NCBI GenBank assembly: GCA_003254905.1 | Contig: QANU01048826.1 | Coordinates: 85,937-149,936, forward strand | Source of the DNA: Nissolia schottii | Lineage: Eukaryota; Streptophyta; Magnoliopsida; Fabales; Fabaceae | Reading direction: 5' to 3' | DNA: 64,000 bases | In this document: positions 37,349-49,285 of the stretch, one piece after another | How the letters are laid out: each line of letters starts with the position of its first letter | Position numbering within the stretch: position 1 is the stretch's first letter | Notes under the pieces: model-generated | Seen by the model: the letters and a program-made list of their open reading frames with translations, nothing else | Databases searched by the model: none | What the model was told of the DNA's origin: nothing | Program-made: the position numbers and the translations under genes

Positions 37349-40300
37349 TGTAACATCCCGTTTTTCCTTAAGAAGAATTTCGCCTAATTAATAAATCACG
37401 AGCCCTTATTTTGATTGAAAAATTCTAAAATTTATTTTCTAGAAATATTAGTCGAAGGGACGGCCTCGTAATCCCGAGAAATTTCGCAAGAATTGCTCCG
37501 ATTCTCGGTCGCTGTCAGAATTTAACGGGTATGAAAAGCACTCGTAAAATAAATTTGATAAACCCAGAAAATGCGAGTGCCTTAGGTAAAAATTAGATTC
37601 CTCATTAGAATTGTTTGAAGAATGTGATTTTATTTTTTGGTGATTTTTGTACTAATTTTCGGTCGTTACTGGAGATTTAAGCGCGTACCGACAGTACCCG
37701 TAAAAATACACTTTTTACCGGGGAAAATTTGGAATATCCTATATAACTTCCAAATTCTTATTTTTAGTGTTTGATTAATGTTAAATTATGTTTAGATAAT
37801 TTTTAGATCGATCGTTAATTTTTCGCACGCGTGAACACGCGCGTAACCGGACAGTTAACGATCAAACACGAGCGAACACACACAGTTCGGGAGCAAAAAC
37901 TCCCCCCAAAAAACGTGCTGCACCCTCTTCAGATTTGGGAGAAAAATTATCCCCCAAATACTACCAAAAAACACATTTAAACAACATGCATTGGCTTGTT
38001 CAAAAGTAGCATGATTACATCTATTTTCCTTAACACTTTTTAATAAAAATTTGCCTCAAAAATCCCCCCTAGGTTGTGCATGCTGCAGCTGCTGCCTTGC
38101 CACCCCCACCATCATGGGAACTTTTATCCATTTAGGCAAACAATGGACATGCATTGGGTGAAAAACCCCAAAGCCATCATTACACACACTAAGCTTCCAA
38201 AGCCATCATTACACACACTAAGCTTTGATTAAGTTCTTCTAACTCCTCTAAATTTCTCTTCTCAGCTGAACACACACACAACAACAGCCCCTCTTCCACT
38301 CTCATTCTCTTTCATTTCTCATTCCTATCACTTTGCTCTTGAAGAACAACCAAAACACATAAGCTCACCTTGTCCCCAAAGCCTAAGACCAAGCATCCTT
38401 AGCTCCAAGTCACCTCATCCTCTACTTCACTTTCATCCACTATTTTTCCCCAAAAAAACTGAGTTGCAATCTGCACTCTCTCATTCACTCTCATTCATCT
38501 TCACTTCTCCAAAATTTCTCTAAGAAACATAAGAAGCAAAGCACATAGTCTTCACTTGCAAGCAAGGAAAGCACCAAGCTTGGAATTCTCAAGGACCCTT
38601 GTGAAGCCTCACTTCACCCTCATCACACCACACACCTTCACCTTCAAAATTGGGTAAATCTAGTCTAAACTACCTCTTGGTGGTTCTATACTCAAAATGT
38701 GTGATTATGTGAAAATATGAAGATTATGCTTGATGATGTGCATGCATGTGTGTGATTGTTGTTTGAAAGTAACTATATATTATTTGTTAAAAATCTGTGG
38801 GTAAAGTTATGATTTAATCATCTTCTTGGAGATCTATGCATGCTTGCATGTTGCATGCAAGAGTATATGTGACTTGATGAGCATATGTTGTGATAATTGG
38901 TAGATGATGCATGCATGTGCCATTTTGTGATTTGAGGATGATAATATATGATTTATAAATGCTGGAGTATGTGGAAAAATGTTTTTTTTGTTGCACATGG
39001 AAGAGTTTTGAGGAAAGGTGACATAGAGCAAAAATGGGGTTTTGGGCATAAAAGGGCAAAATTGTCATTTCTGTAATTTCGGGCATTTAGACTAAAAATC
39101 TGGGTTTATTTTCATGAAAAATGGGTTCAGAGATATCAAAAACCTTGGGGTCAAGACTTGAGTCCATTGGATTGTGGTTAACTAAAATTTTGAAGGAAAT
39201 CGGTTTTATGGGCAAAAGTGGCATTTTGATCAAAAAGGGCAAATCTGTAATTTCGGGTATAAGGGTTGAAAATCTGGATTTATTATCATGAAAAATGGGT
39301 TCAGAGCTATCAAAAACCTTGGGTTCAAGACTTGAGTCCATTGGGTTATGGAGAAATAAAATTCCAAAGGAAAATCGGTTTTTTTGGGCAAAAATGACAT
39401 TTTGGACTTATGGGGGCAGAACTGTAATTTCGGGTAAAGAAATTAAAAATCTGGGTTTGTTTTCATAAAGAGTGGGTTCAGAGCTATGGGAAAACTTACG
39501 GTCAAGTCTTGAGTCCATTGGGTTATGGAGAAATAAAATTCCAAAGGAAAATCGGGTTTTCGGGCAAAAATGACATTTTGGGCTTATGGGGACAGAACTG
39601 TAATTTCGGGTAAACAAATTAAAAATCTGGGTTTGTTTTCATAAAAAGTGGGTTCAAAACTATGGGACACTTTAGGGTCAAGCTTTGAGTCCATCGGTTA
39701 ATGGTTAACTAAAAATTCTGACGAAAAACGGGTTGTTCAGGTAAAAGATGGTATTTCTGGAAAAATGAGTGAATCTGCAATTGCTGAACCTAAGGCTTAA
39801 AATCTGGACTTATATGTGTGAAAATTGATCTTAGAGCTATCAAAAACCCTAGGATGAGGGCTAGGACTCATCGGGTATTCGATCGTCAAAATTCCAAAGA
39901 AAAAAAGAGGTTATGAGTGTCCCGATAGTTGTTGTCGTACCTTAATGCATGTATGAGGTAAATGGTCATGTATTATGTGTCATGATAATGTTTATTATGT
40001 CCATATGAATTTTATTATGCATCAAGAGGATACGATCATCGTCAGGATTCTTAGAACGACCTTAGAAAATTAGAAGTTATCACCTAAACCTAACAAAGAC
40101 CATAATTAAACCCTAGGGAAAACGGAGTATCTTAAGAAGGCTCCGGCCACGAGGGCTTGGAGGACCTTGAAGATAAGAACATAGTTGTATAATAGGTCAC
40201 CTCTCTCTCTTGGCACGTCCAAAGGACAAGCCCCTCACCAGTCCCAACAGGAGGATTGGTTCATAATGAATACAGGCCTACGCCTACGCGTATGACTACC

Positions 40301-41578
40301 GTCATAGAAAAGGAAAGGACAAAGACATGTCAAGAAAGTCATAATTCATGTATAAAGACAAAGAAAATAAAGAGAAGAAAGAGAATGATAAAAAAGTAAG
40401 ATGTCCCCGAAGGTGCGAACAAAGGGAGTCCACTCCCGGTTGTGTCGAAAGGGCACTCCCCTCACCATCGTACAAGTCGATGGTTATCCCGATCCGCCAA
40501 ATTTATGTGCATTCGTGCACTCGTGGTTCGCTACCACTCGGGTATAAGCTCTGCCCATAGAAACGAGGATCCGGAAAGGAGTAGGTTGTATTCTGACGGG
40601 GCGATGGTCCCTAGGATTACAAGGGGTACGTGGACATTTAAAGAAGCAAGAAGGACGCCGCCTGATGCGCGTAAGAGAATCCCTAATCCCCCTCATGCAT
40701 ACTATGAAATGAATGTTTGAATGTGAGGTATGTATGTGCGGCGAAAAGTCGTTGACGATCACCCTATAAAGTAAACGCTTAGAGTGTCCTAAGTCTTAAG
40801 ACGACTAAGTAATAATACGCCGATAGTGCACACTTAATGACTAGGACGAAGATTAGTATATCCCCCCGTCACCTAGTAATTAGGGCTGCTCTGGATTAGC
40901 AAGAATAAAATAAAGCAGGGAATTTAGTATGCATGACACTTAGAGAACTCCTGAGCGGCCTGGATCATAAGTGAGTAAATACAGAACAGATGCTGGCCTA
41001 TACTACCCACTGAGAACGCGACATTCTCATCCCCCACTCACTTATGATTCCAGGCGAGCACGACAAGTAGGCTGGAACGGAGGAGGCAGCAGAGGACCAT
41101 TGAAGAGCCTTGGAGACAAGAGACTCCAGGGAGGCAGCAGGACTATATCTCAAAACTACACGTCACGACGTGTAGGCATTTTGTATTAGCTAAATGGATT
41201 TGTGTTGCCATTAGCTTTTTGATTGCAGTACTTGTAATATTTAATTATAAGCATACGTGCAAGTATTTTCGGACCAGTATGTATGGATTATATTTATATG
41301 AGTATGTTGTGATTAATTAGCTGGTATGCTATTTAACGCCTAAGTCTCGTAGACTCTATTGCTTGTTATTATATGTATATATTACCCTCATTCACACGCA
41401 CGGCTCATACTTTATGTTTTAATTAAGAAAGGAAAAATTTTTAAATTGGTCCATATTTTAAGTAAAGAGATATTTTCTAAAGTTAATATAAGACTATAAG
41501 TATTCCAACCAAGCAGATAACAACTTGGTTAAGCATGGTTTACGACTTAAGCGTAAGCTAGCTACCTAGGGTGTTTCA
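37349..41578 (+). mobile_element. Solo LTR C, nested in B, 4,230 bp
   Basis: Begins tgtaacatcccg and ends tagggtgtttca, flanked by the exact duplication ggtct (37344-37348 and 41579-41583). It is about 1 kb longer than its relatives, mostly because of five ~175 bp repeats at 39030-39900. The hairpin lies at about 40945-41058. It splits the acidic-tail frame of LTR B. Confidence 0.9.
39030..39900 (+). repeat. Tandem repeat, five ~175 bp units, in LTR C
   Basis: The phrase aaaatctgggtttattttca (with variants) recurs at about 39096, 39269, 39447, 39621 and 39797. Each copy is followed by a form of tcaagacttgagtccattgg. Related units lie in LTR H (20125-20620) and, reversed, in LTR F (51790-52140). 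Confidence 0.85.
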
Positions 41579-41583
41579 GGTCT

Positions 41584-42050
41584 TCTTCTTCCCCTGAATC
41601 TAACTCCATGGGGTCCTCCTCATTTGAATCCTCGCTAGTGGATGTTGGCGAAGCCAGGACTGGAGAGTCACCGTCCTCCTCTACCTCTCGAGAAATCTCA
41701 GGGATTGAGGGTAGGTCTCGGCGTGCTATGGAGGGTCCTGCCTCGGCGTCGTGAGTATGCGGGGCCAGGCGGCATCTGAAGAAAGGGTTTACCTTCTTCC
41801 TCGGTCCTTGGCGGTAACAGTGCCGTGTGGGAGGTAGCAAGGAGTTCGAGTCCACCTCCACGTCTTTCTCGTACAGTGGAGACTCCTCATCGTCGTCATC
41901 AAGGATAATCGGAGTGGCAGGTGTAGATCCTCGGCCTCCTGATGGCGAGTAGCCACGTGCTCCCGTCTCAACCCTAGTACGGGGTTTACACGACGGAGAA
42001 CCGTATTTTGGTCGCGTCTGATCCATCGGTGAGAGGCTCGTCACTGTCAT
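41584..42050 (-). other. LTR-encoded reading frame with acidic tail (copy in B), split by LTR C
   Basis: A minus-strand frame starting with Met at 42050, next to the hairpin. It contains GSTPATPIILDDDDEES, VEVDSNSLLPPTRH, VNPFFRCRLAPHTHD, SIPEISREVEEDGDSPVLA and an Asp/Glu-rich end. LTR C interrupts it at 41578. On the far side (minus strand, 37343 downward) the same frame continues with an acidic run and a stop at about 37322. LTR E carries a clear homologue with matching blocks. I do not recognise a known domain. It lies in the presumed 5' leader of the element (downstream of the TATA position), so it could be translated from the element's RNA, but this is inference. Confidence 0.5.
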
Positions 42051-42844
42051 GTGGCATCATAAGCGAGTGGGGGTAAGAACCATGCGTTCTCAGTGGGCAT
42101 CTATTGCGGTTACTACTTCTCTTTGGCTCGATTATGATCCAGGCCGCTCAGGAGATCTCTAAGTGTCATGCCATTCTACAGTTCCTAGTTCATTTTTAAT
42201 CTTGCTATTCCTGAACGACTTTTATCTAAGTTACTAAGTGTCAAGGGACATCTAATCTTTACCCTAGGAGTTAGGGGTTATAACATCCCCTTTTTCCCTT
42301 AGAGAAATATTCGTAGGAAAAAATATTAAATAAGTCTTAATATATGATTAGAGTTTTAGGATGGAAAATTCTTAGGTTAAATGTCCATAGAACATAGGGT
42401 GAGTCGTTGCGCGAAATTCCGCAGACGACCGAACAGCGACTGCCTGCTGCTGGAATTTTTCACCGTATCAAAAGTATCTGTGAAGAATACTCCTCTGGAG
42501 AAAAATGCACAAATTCCTTCAAGTAATAATAGTCCTATGTTAAGGACAATTAGGGGATCGCGACGGTATGATCATAATATTTTTCAGACGACGGTACACG
42601 ACGTACCAGGACAGCGAGCGATCAGACACGAGCGAAACGGGACCAGGAGAAACCCAAAATCTGCCAACAGCATGTGGGGGAATCTTATTTCCAAGGAAAA
42701 TAATAAAAAAAAATTCTGTTACTATTCATTAATTTGACCCTTTAATTATCTTTGTAATTAATTAATTAAATAAGAAAATAAGAAATGGCAAAATGGTAAA
42801 TATGAAAGGGGGTAAAAAGGTAATTTTGGGGGCAGATTTTTGGC

Positions 42845-42852
42845 TATAAATA
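42845..42852 (+). promoter_or_regulatory. TATA box of LTR D
   Basis: tataaata at the family position (566 bp from the LTR start). It implies a U3 of about 0.57 kb and a transcribed R-U5 of about 2.5 kb. Confidence 0.5.
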
Positions 42853-44570
42853 GCCATTGCTATTGAGCCATTTTCACTAAAAATTCTCTTCCTCGCTGAA
42901 ACTTTGCTCCTGTGCATCGCGGTTACACTAACCGACGACTGACTGAAGCTTGGACGACGCTTGGTTCTTGGAGAGCAACCCTCTTTTACCTTCTTCATCA
43001 TCCTACAAGCTTTAGCTTTTATTGTTAGGAATGATTATGCATGTAGATGTTAGGCTAGATTTTGGTGGGTTGTAATGGATGGAATTATATGGAAATATCC
43101 TTGAGAAAGCATGAGAAGAAGGCATGCAAAAGAATGGAAAGAAAGGTGGCCAAACCTAATGAAACAGGTTCAGGTGCGTCCAGGGCACTGAGCGGCTTGG
43201 CCTGACACTGAGACTTGTTGCATGAGGGGCTATGTGGTAAACAGGTTCAGGGCAAGGCACTAAGCGGCATGAGCGGTCTGCCCTGGATGCCACGTAGATT
43301 GGATAAGAATGACTCAGGACCTCAGGGAGCCAGGTCAGCGCTGAGTGGCCAAGTATGGCGAGCGGCCAAGCTTTGGCGCTGAGCGGCCTGAGAGCCCGAG
43401 GGTACTGGTTAGACTGCCCAAGTGGCTACGATGTTGTAATTAGTTCACGAAGCCATGTAATTCCATTTGCACTACTTGAAGCCACCTAAGAAGGATGAAA
43501 CCGAAAAAGACTACGAGTATCTAGCAGTGCATGCATCATGAGGAAGTATTGCCGCAGGACTTAGGGCAACTATAGCTCACTAGAATTAAGTCACCTAATG
43601 TCCAGAGATGATAACTGAATATAGGGAACTGATAATATCTTAAGAAGGCCGACCACCAAGGGTCGGTGTACCTTGAAGAAAGAACGTAGTTATGTAATAG
43701 GAAATCTCTCTCTTGGCACGTCACACTAACAAGCCCCTTGCTAGTCCCACAAGAGCGACTAGTTTATGATAATGATACGCAGGCTTAGACCTGGACGCAG
43801 GTTTCAACCCGATGAGAGAACAGAAAGTAAGGAAAGAAAGTAATACTTGAGCTTTTATGTCATGACATTTAAAAAGACGAGTTAGACGGCCCTAGACGTT
43901 GCGGAAAGGATCCCCCAGACGTGGATCAAAGAAAGAAAGACAGAAAGATATGACCCCATACGTGGCATAAAGACGCACCCCCAATTGTGGTGTGTAACCT
44001 ACGCCCCCAGATATGGCGGAGGATTGTCCCCCAGACGTGGACAAGTGAGCCCTCATTTGCCAGTGCTACCGCCAGGGTACACTCCCACCATTCTGTCAGA
44101 GGAATGGTTGTAAGCGTGTTATGGCTGTATGGGGATGACGATCCTGCATTCAACAAGGGAGTGGGGGCACCCAGTAACGAAAAGGAAGTAGCCATAGGCG
44201 CGTAAGAGATCCCCCAACCCCTCATGCATGACATTGATGTGATGAATGTATATGTGTATAATTATAAGTATAATAAGTAAACCGTCCATCAGACACGCAC
44301 GAGACGGTCAAAGTAGCACCGCGAGTCCAGTTAATAAGCATGAAGGTCTAGGTAAGTAAAGATTAGAATTCCCTATCACCTAGTAACCAGATAAAGCTAC
44401 TCAGGATCATAGGAAAGATAATAATTAGTACGGAGTCTAGATGCATGAAAACTTAGAGACCTCCTGAGTGGCCTGAAGTATAATTGAGTAACTTGACCTC
44501 ACGAACCATAGTTATCCACTTGGAACCACCAGTTCTCACCCCTACTCACTTATGACTTCAGGGGAGTGCG

Positions 44571-44879
44571 ATGAGCCTAACGCCGAAGAAGCGACGGGTT
44601 CTTCGCGCCAAGATTAGGAACAGGGATCCGGAGACAGGGGAGGAGATGGAGGTATGGACGTTCTTCGTGGTGGATTGCCCTAACCCTCTAAGAGTAGCCC
44701 CAGCTGCTCCCGTGGTACCCAGATCATCAGCTGACGATCCTGTCCTCATCGATATCGACGCAGAGGATCCTCCACCGTAGTGAGGTACCCTGGCCGATGT
44801 AGACAGTCCGACTGAGGAGGACCCCACTAGTGGTGACTTCTCAGAGGAAGAGGAGGAGGAACCGGACCTTGAGGAGTGA
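44571..44879 (+). other. LTR-encoded reading frame with acidic tail (copy in D), two nonsense codons
   Basis: Open from Met at 44571 through KKRRVLRAKIRNRD and DDPVLIDIDAEDPPP to two consecutive stops (44778-44783). The same frame then continues through TSGDFSEEEEEEPDLEE to a stop at 44877-44879. The LIDIDAEDPP block resembles the IILDDDDEES block of copy B. No known domain. Confidence 0.45.
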
Positions 44880-47466
44880 TGTTGGCGCACCTTCTTTACC
44901 AGCTCACACCCCTACCCCTGTTGCCAGCCCTCTGTTGCTGTTTATATCTATGTGTATATTTAGATGCTAGTGACTATGTAGTATGTATTGTTGATTATTC
45001 TACTAGAACAGGAGCTGACTTGTATGAATAGATAAAACTGTATGGTTGTGAATAACGTGTAAATTAACTACTTGTGGACCCATTATTGTATTCTTACTGT
45101 ATGTATGTTTACTTGCCTTATTATCTTTCCGCTATTATTGTCTACCGAGTGTAAGCTATAACTCTCATGCGCATGGCTCTAAATTGAAACTTAAAAGTAA
45201 CTTGCGTAAAAAAAAAAAAAGAAACAGGGTCCCTATCTTGAGATAACCAAACTATTTTCCTCAGTTAGCTAGGGACTATAAGTATTCCCACACAACAAAC
45301 AACAACCTAGGGGTCGCGGATTATGACTTAAGCATAACCCGCTAACCTAGGGTGTTACAGGGGTTATCCATCGAGCTTGTTAACATTAGTCGTACGATAC
45401 TTAGGGTGTATTAGGGCTTATCTCCAGGCAATCAGACTGGGCCCTCTTGTTATCCATACGCTTGCATACATATAGATATACAGATAAAAAATCATAATCC
45501 ATGCATGAGGGGCATGGGAGTTCTCTTACGCGCCCTATGGCTGCGTCCTCTTTCATTGCTTCTGTGTCCATCATTCTCCTTTGTAGTCCGTGGGACCATC
45601 GTCCCCCTTCGGCTATGACCCGCTTACTATTACCGTCTCATCGGTAACAAGGCAGCGCTCTTTTCCTAAGTGGTAGCTAACCACGAATGCTCGCCAGCAT
45701 ATGTTCATCGACCGACGATAGGAGGTGACCATCCGGCAGGCCAGATGGTGAGGGGGCGCCCTAAAAGCGTCATCAGGAGTGGACTCATTCCTTTCATAAC
45801 ATGCTTTTTAACTTTATCTTTGCACGCCCTTTACCGGGTGCCTTAACTTTCTTTACTTTAACATGATCTTTACTTTGCTTTCTTTCTTTCTTGTTGCATC
45901 CGGGTTAAAACCCGCGTTCAGGCCTATGCCTACGTTTCTTGATCTTTGGACCTATTTACCTTGCTAAACTGGTGGGGGCTTGTCAGGTGTGACGTGCCAA
46001 GAAATGGGATTCCCTATTACAAAACTACATACTTTTCTTCAAGGTTTACCGAGCCCTTTTCAGCCGAAACCTTCTTAAGAAACTTCCTTGTTCCCTAGGA
46101 TTCAATTAGGATCTTCGTTTACGTTAGGCGTTGCATTTCTAGTGATCTAGGGTTGCCCTAAGGTCCTAGTGGCAACCGGGTCCTCATGATGCATGATAAT
46201 GAAATCACAGCTCATACATATACTACGCATACACATTCATAAATAAGATTTAATTCTAGAAGCTGAAACTCTAACTCATTCGAATGGCACTACTAGGTCA
46301 TTCGAATGGCACATGGTGCTGGCCCTTGGGATAGTGCAAAAGGGATGGGTCATTCGAATGATTCTGGTTTTGTCTCTTTTAAACGCCACATTGGGGCCTC
46401 ATTCGAATGTCCATGGTCTGGGCATTCGGATGTTTTGCTTCTGTGGCTTAAAAAATGTAAACTTTTCACGATTCATTCAAATGACCCTAGGGTGGTCATT
46501 CGAATGACCAGTGTTCCGGGGCCCTAAATTTGAAAATTCTTCGTGGTTCATTCGAATGACCTTGGTGGGGGGTCATTCGAATGACCACTGACCTGTAACA
46601 GGTTTTGCTTGTTTTCTGGGCTCCCACCCATGCACCAACCCATTCCCATGCTTCAAAACATACATACTACTCACACAGATCACCAAGAGGTGATGGAAAC
46701 CTAGCTTCCCACCTTTTAAGATGGTTGGATGTCGGGTAAGGGAGTTCTTGAGGGAAAGTTTCTCAAGCTTTGGAAAAATCCAAGTTTTTGCCCCCTTGCT
46801 TCTATGAGGAATGATCTTGTGAGTGATGATGAGGGTGATTGGCAAAGGCTATGGCCTTTGGCCTTGGAAGTGAGTAATGAAAGAAAACAAATGGAAGAAG
46901 GAAATGGAAGAAAAATGGGTTGTTGAAGGCTTCGGTGATTGAGGGAAAATGGTGAGGAAATTTGAATAAAGTGAAGGAGATGACATGATAGTGAACAGTA
47001 GGATGTATGGCTTGTGGTAAGGTGATTTGAAGGATGCGGAGGGTTGTTGGTAGGGGGTATGGGTTTGCACGGTTGAAGAGAGAAATTCTCCAAAAATGGT
47101 TACGTTTTTACCGAGTTTTTTCTTTAACTGTCCCTGTGCTCCGCGTACGGTTGTCCGAAAATTATTCCGGACGCGCCATCGTGATCTACTAATTTTCCTT
47201 ATTAGTAGTTTAAGTCCGGTCAAGGTATTCAGAAATTTATTTTCTTATCAGTGTATTTTACGGGTATTTTTGGTATTCGAAAAAACCCAGAGTGGTCCGA
47301 AAACTGTCCCGAGTTTTTGGGAAAGTCGACGGAAATCGTAAGATGGCGGTTTGACCAGGATTTTTGATGTTTAACCGCGGCCGTCAAATTTTCTTGCCTT
47401 GGCTTTAATCGGACCGTAATTATTTATTTGGCAAGATTCCCACAAGGAAAAATCCAGGATGTTACA

Positions 47467-47532
47467 TGACACAAACTAAAAGAATATCTGAAAAATATAA
47501 AAGAATACTTTAAATAACACATACACACTTAT
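47467..47532 (+). repeat. Continuation of the tandem repeat interrupted by LTR B
   Basis: tgaca-caaactaaaagaata matches tgacacaaacttttatata at about 33524, so it rejoins the 33207-33788 repeat. Confidence 0.6.
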
Positions 47533-47919
47533 TGAAACACCCCTACTAGCTATTTACACTATAGTCGTAAATATACTACGTAGAGTTGTTTTCTGCTCTG
47601 GTCAGGATTACTCGTAGTCCCTATACTTTGAAATTACTCTGTTTATGAAATTACAGACCATTTTGAAACTTTGTATCAACATACCCAATTATAGGAAATT
47701 TAAGAGTCGCGCGTGAACCAATATATATAACAAGCGATAAAGCGACAGAGCATACACATAACTCTATGGGACGTGTATTATCGTAAGCAGAACATAACAA
47801 GTAAAGCACTCAGTTGTTCCCATGCAATCCAAATCAAGATGGTACTATGCATAATACAATTAGTTCATCTTTACATTCAACTTAATACAAGAAAAGTGGT
47901 GGTATGCCTCGACGCTAGT

Positions 47920-48300
47920 CATCCTCAAGATCTTCATCGGGGTCTTCCTCTTCTTCTTCTTCTGACTCAGTCTCCATAAGGTCCTCCTCGTCTGAACCAT
48001 CGCTAGTGATGCGGGCGAGGCAAGAACTGGGGAATCGTCGTCCCCTTCGTCCTCCCAGGAAAACTCAGGGATCGATGACAGGTCTCTGTGGGCTGTGGAA
48101 GCCCCGACCTTGGTGTCGTGAGTACGCGGGGCTAAGCGTCGCCTAAAGAACGGATTTACCCTATTTCTGGGCCCTGTGCGGTAGCAGGACGACTGTGGGG
48201 GAGGCAGAGAGTTTAGGTCCACCTCGACGTCCTTCTAGTACGGCAGAGACTCCTCCACTTCATCGTCTAATACAATCGAGGTGGCTGGTGTGGACCCTCG
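47920..48300 (-). other. LTR-encoded reading frame with acidic tail (copy in E), broken
   Basis: Blocks on the minus strand: GSTPATSIVLDDEVEESLP (about 48300), a stop, VEVDLNSLPPPQSS, VNPFFRRRLAPRTHD, SIPEFSWEDEGDDDSPVLASP, a frameshift, then an Asp/Glu-rich run and a stop near 47918. These match copy B block for block, so it is a true homologue with one stop and one shift. Confidence 0.5.
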
Positions 48301-48655
48301 TGCTCGCGCGAACTCTGACATCTGGCATCACAAACGAGCGGGGTGAGAACCATGCGTTCTCAGTGGGCCTCTATAGGGGTTCCTACTTTCTTTTGGCTCA
48401 GTCATAATCCAGGCCGCTCAGTAGATCTCTAAGTGTCATGCAAATCTACATTCCCTAGCTCATTTAAGTCTTCTTATCCTGAACGGCTTTATCTATGTTA
48501 CTAGGTGATGGGAACACCTAATCTTTAATCTAGGGAATTAGGGTCACCTATCGAGCTTCTTATTATTCGTTATACTGTACTCAGGGCTACGGGGGCTTAC
48601 TCCCAGGCAATTAGTCCGGGCCCTCATGCTATGCATGCCTTTTCATACATGCATA

Positions 48656-48678
48656 CATATATATATATATATATATAC
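48656..48678. repeat. (AT)n microsatellite
   Basis: AT dinucleotide run within LTR E. Confidence 0.8.
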
Positions 48679-49029
48679 ATACATACGTGTTCACATTTAG
48701 ACATTCATTCACTTTCCATGCATGAAGGGCTTGGGGGCTCTCTTACGCCCCTGTGGCTGCGTCCTCTTTCGTTCCTTTACTTGTTCATCATTTCTCCCTC
48801 GCAGTCCGTGGGACCGTCGTCCCCATTCAGCTGCGACCAACTTATTATTACCGTCTCGTCGGCGACTGGGCAGCGCTCCTTTCCCGAACGGTAGCTAACC
48901 ACGAAAGTCCATAAGCTCTTTCTTATCGACCGACGATCCAGAGGTGACCACCTAGCATGCTAGATGGTGTGGGGCCCACCCTATGATGGTGCCTAGAGTG
49001 GACTCGTGCCTTACTTATCTTTTGCTTTT

Positions 49030-49285
49030 CTTAACTTGAGCTCTTGCATACCCCTTACCGGCGGCCTTAACATTACTTTAACTTTGCACGCCCCTTACCG
49101 GCAGCATTAACATTTCTTTAACTTTGCACGCCCCTTACTGGTGGCCTTAACATTACTTTAAATTTGCACGCCCCTTACCGACGACATTAACATTTCTTTA
49201 ACATTGCACGCCCTTACCGGCGGCATTAACATTACTTTAACTTTGCACGCCCCTTACCGGCGGCATTAACATTTCTTTTCTTTCC
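49030..49285 (+). repeat. Minisatellite, about six ~40 bp units, in LTR E
   Basis: Units of the form tttgcacgccccttaccggc followed by ggcattaacatttctttaac. Only a single unit is present at the matching place in LTR B (about 45820), so the array expanded in E. Confidence 0.85.

Larger units (their letters stand above)
42279..45359 (+). mobile_element. Solo LTR D, nested in B, 3,081 bp
   Basis: Begins tataacatcccc (first G of TG mutated) and ends cctagggtgttaca, flanked by the exact duplication ggggt (42274-42278 and 45360-45364). TATA box at 42845, 566 bp in. CTGAGCGG words at 43180-43400, hairpin at about 44468-44572, acidic-tail frame at 44571-44879. Confidence 0.9.
33789..47466 (-). mobile_element. 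Solo LTR B with three nested LTRs (about 3.24 kb net)
   Basis: Minus-strand 5' terminus TGTAACATCC is at 47466; the other terminus tgaaacacccctactagc is at 33789. The flanking duplication tgaca is exact at 33784-33788 and 47467-47471, inside a tandem repeat whose other units show the unoccupied site. Three further LTRs are inserted in it (A, C, D), each with its own 5 bp duplication; removing them leaves about 3,240 bp. No gag-pol is present. The segments of B are 33789-33806, 36919-37348, 41579-42278 and 45360-47466. B carries palindromic CATTCGAATG words (46276-46590), the hairpin, and the acidic-tail reading frame. Confidence 0.9.

Noticed and set aside
46716..47223. Two overlapping 124-125 codon frames in LTR B
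   Set aside because: Low-complexity Ser/Pro/His content in the LTR U3 region, no counterpart blocks in other copies.
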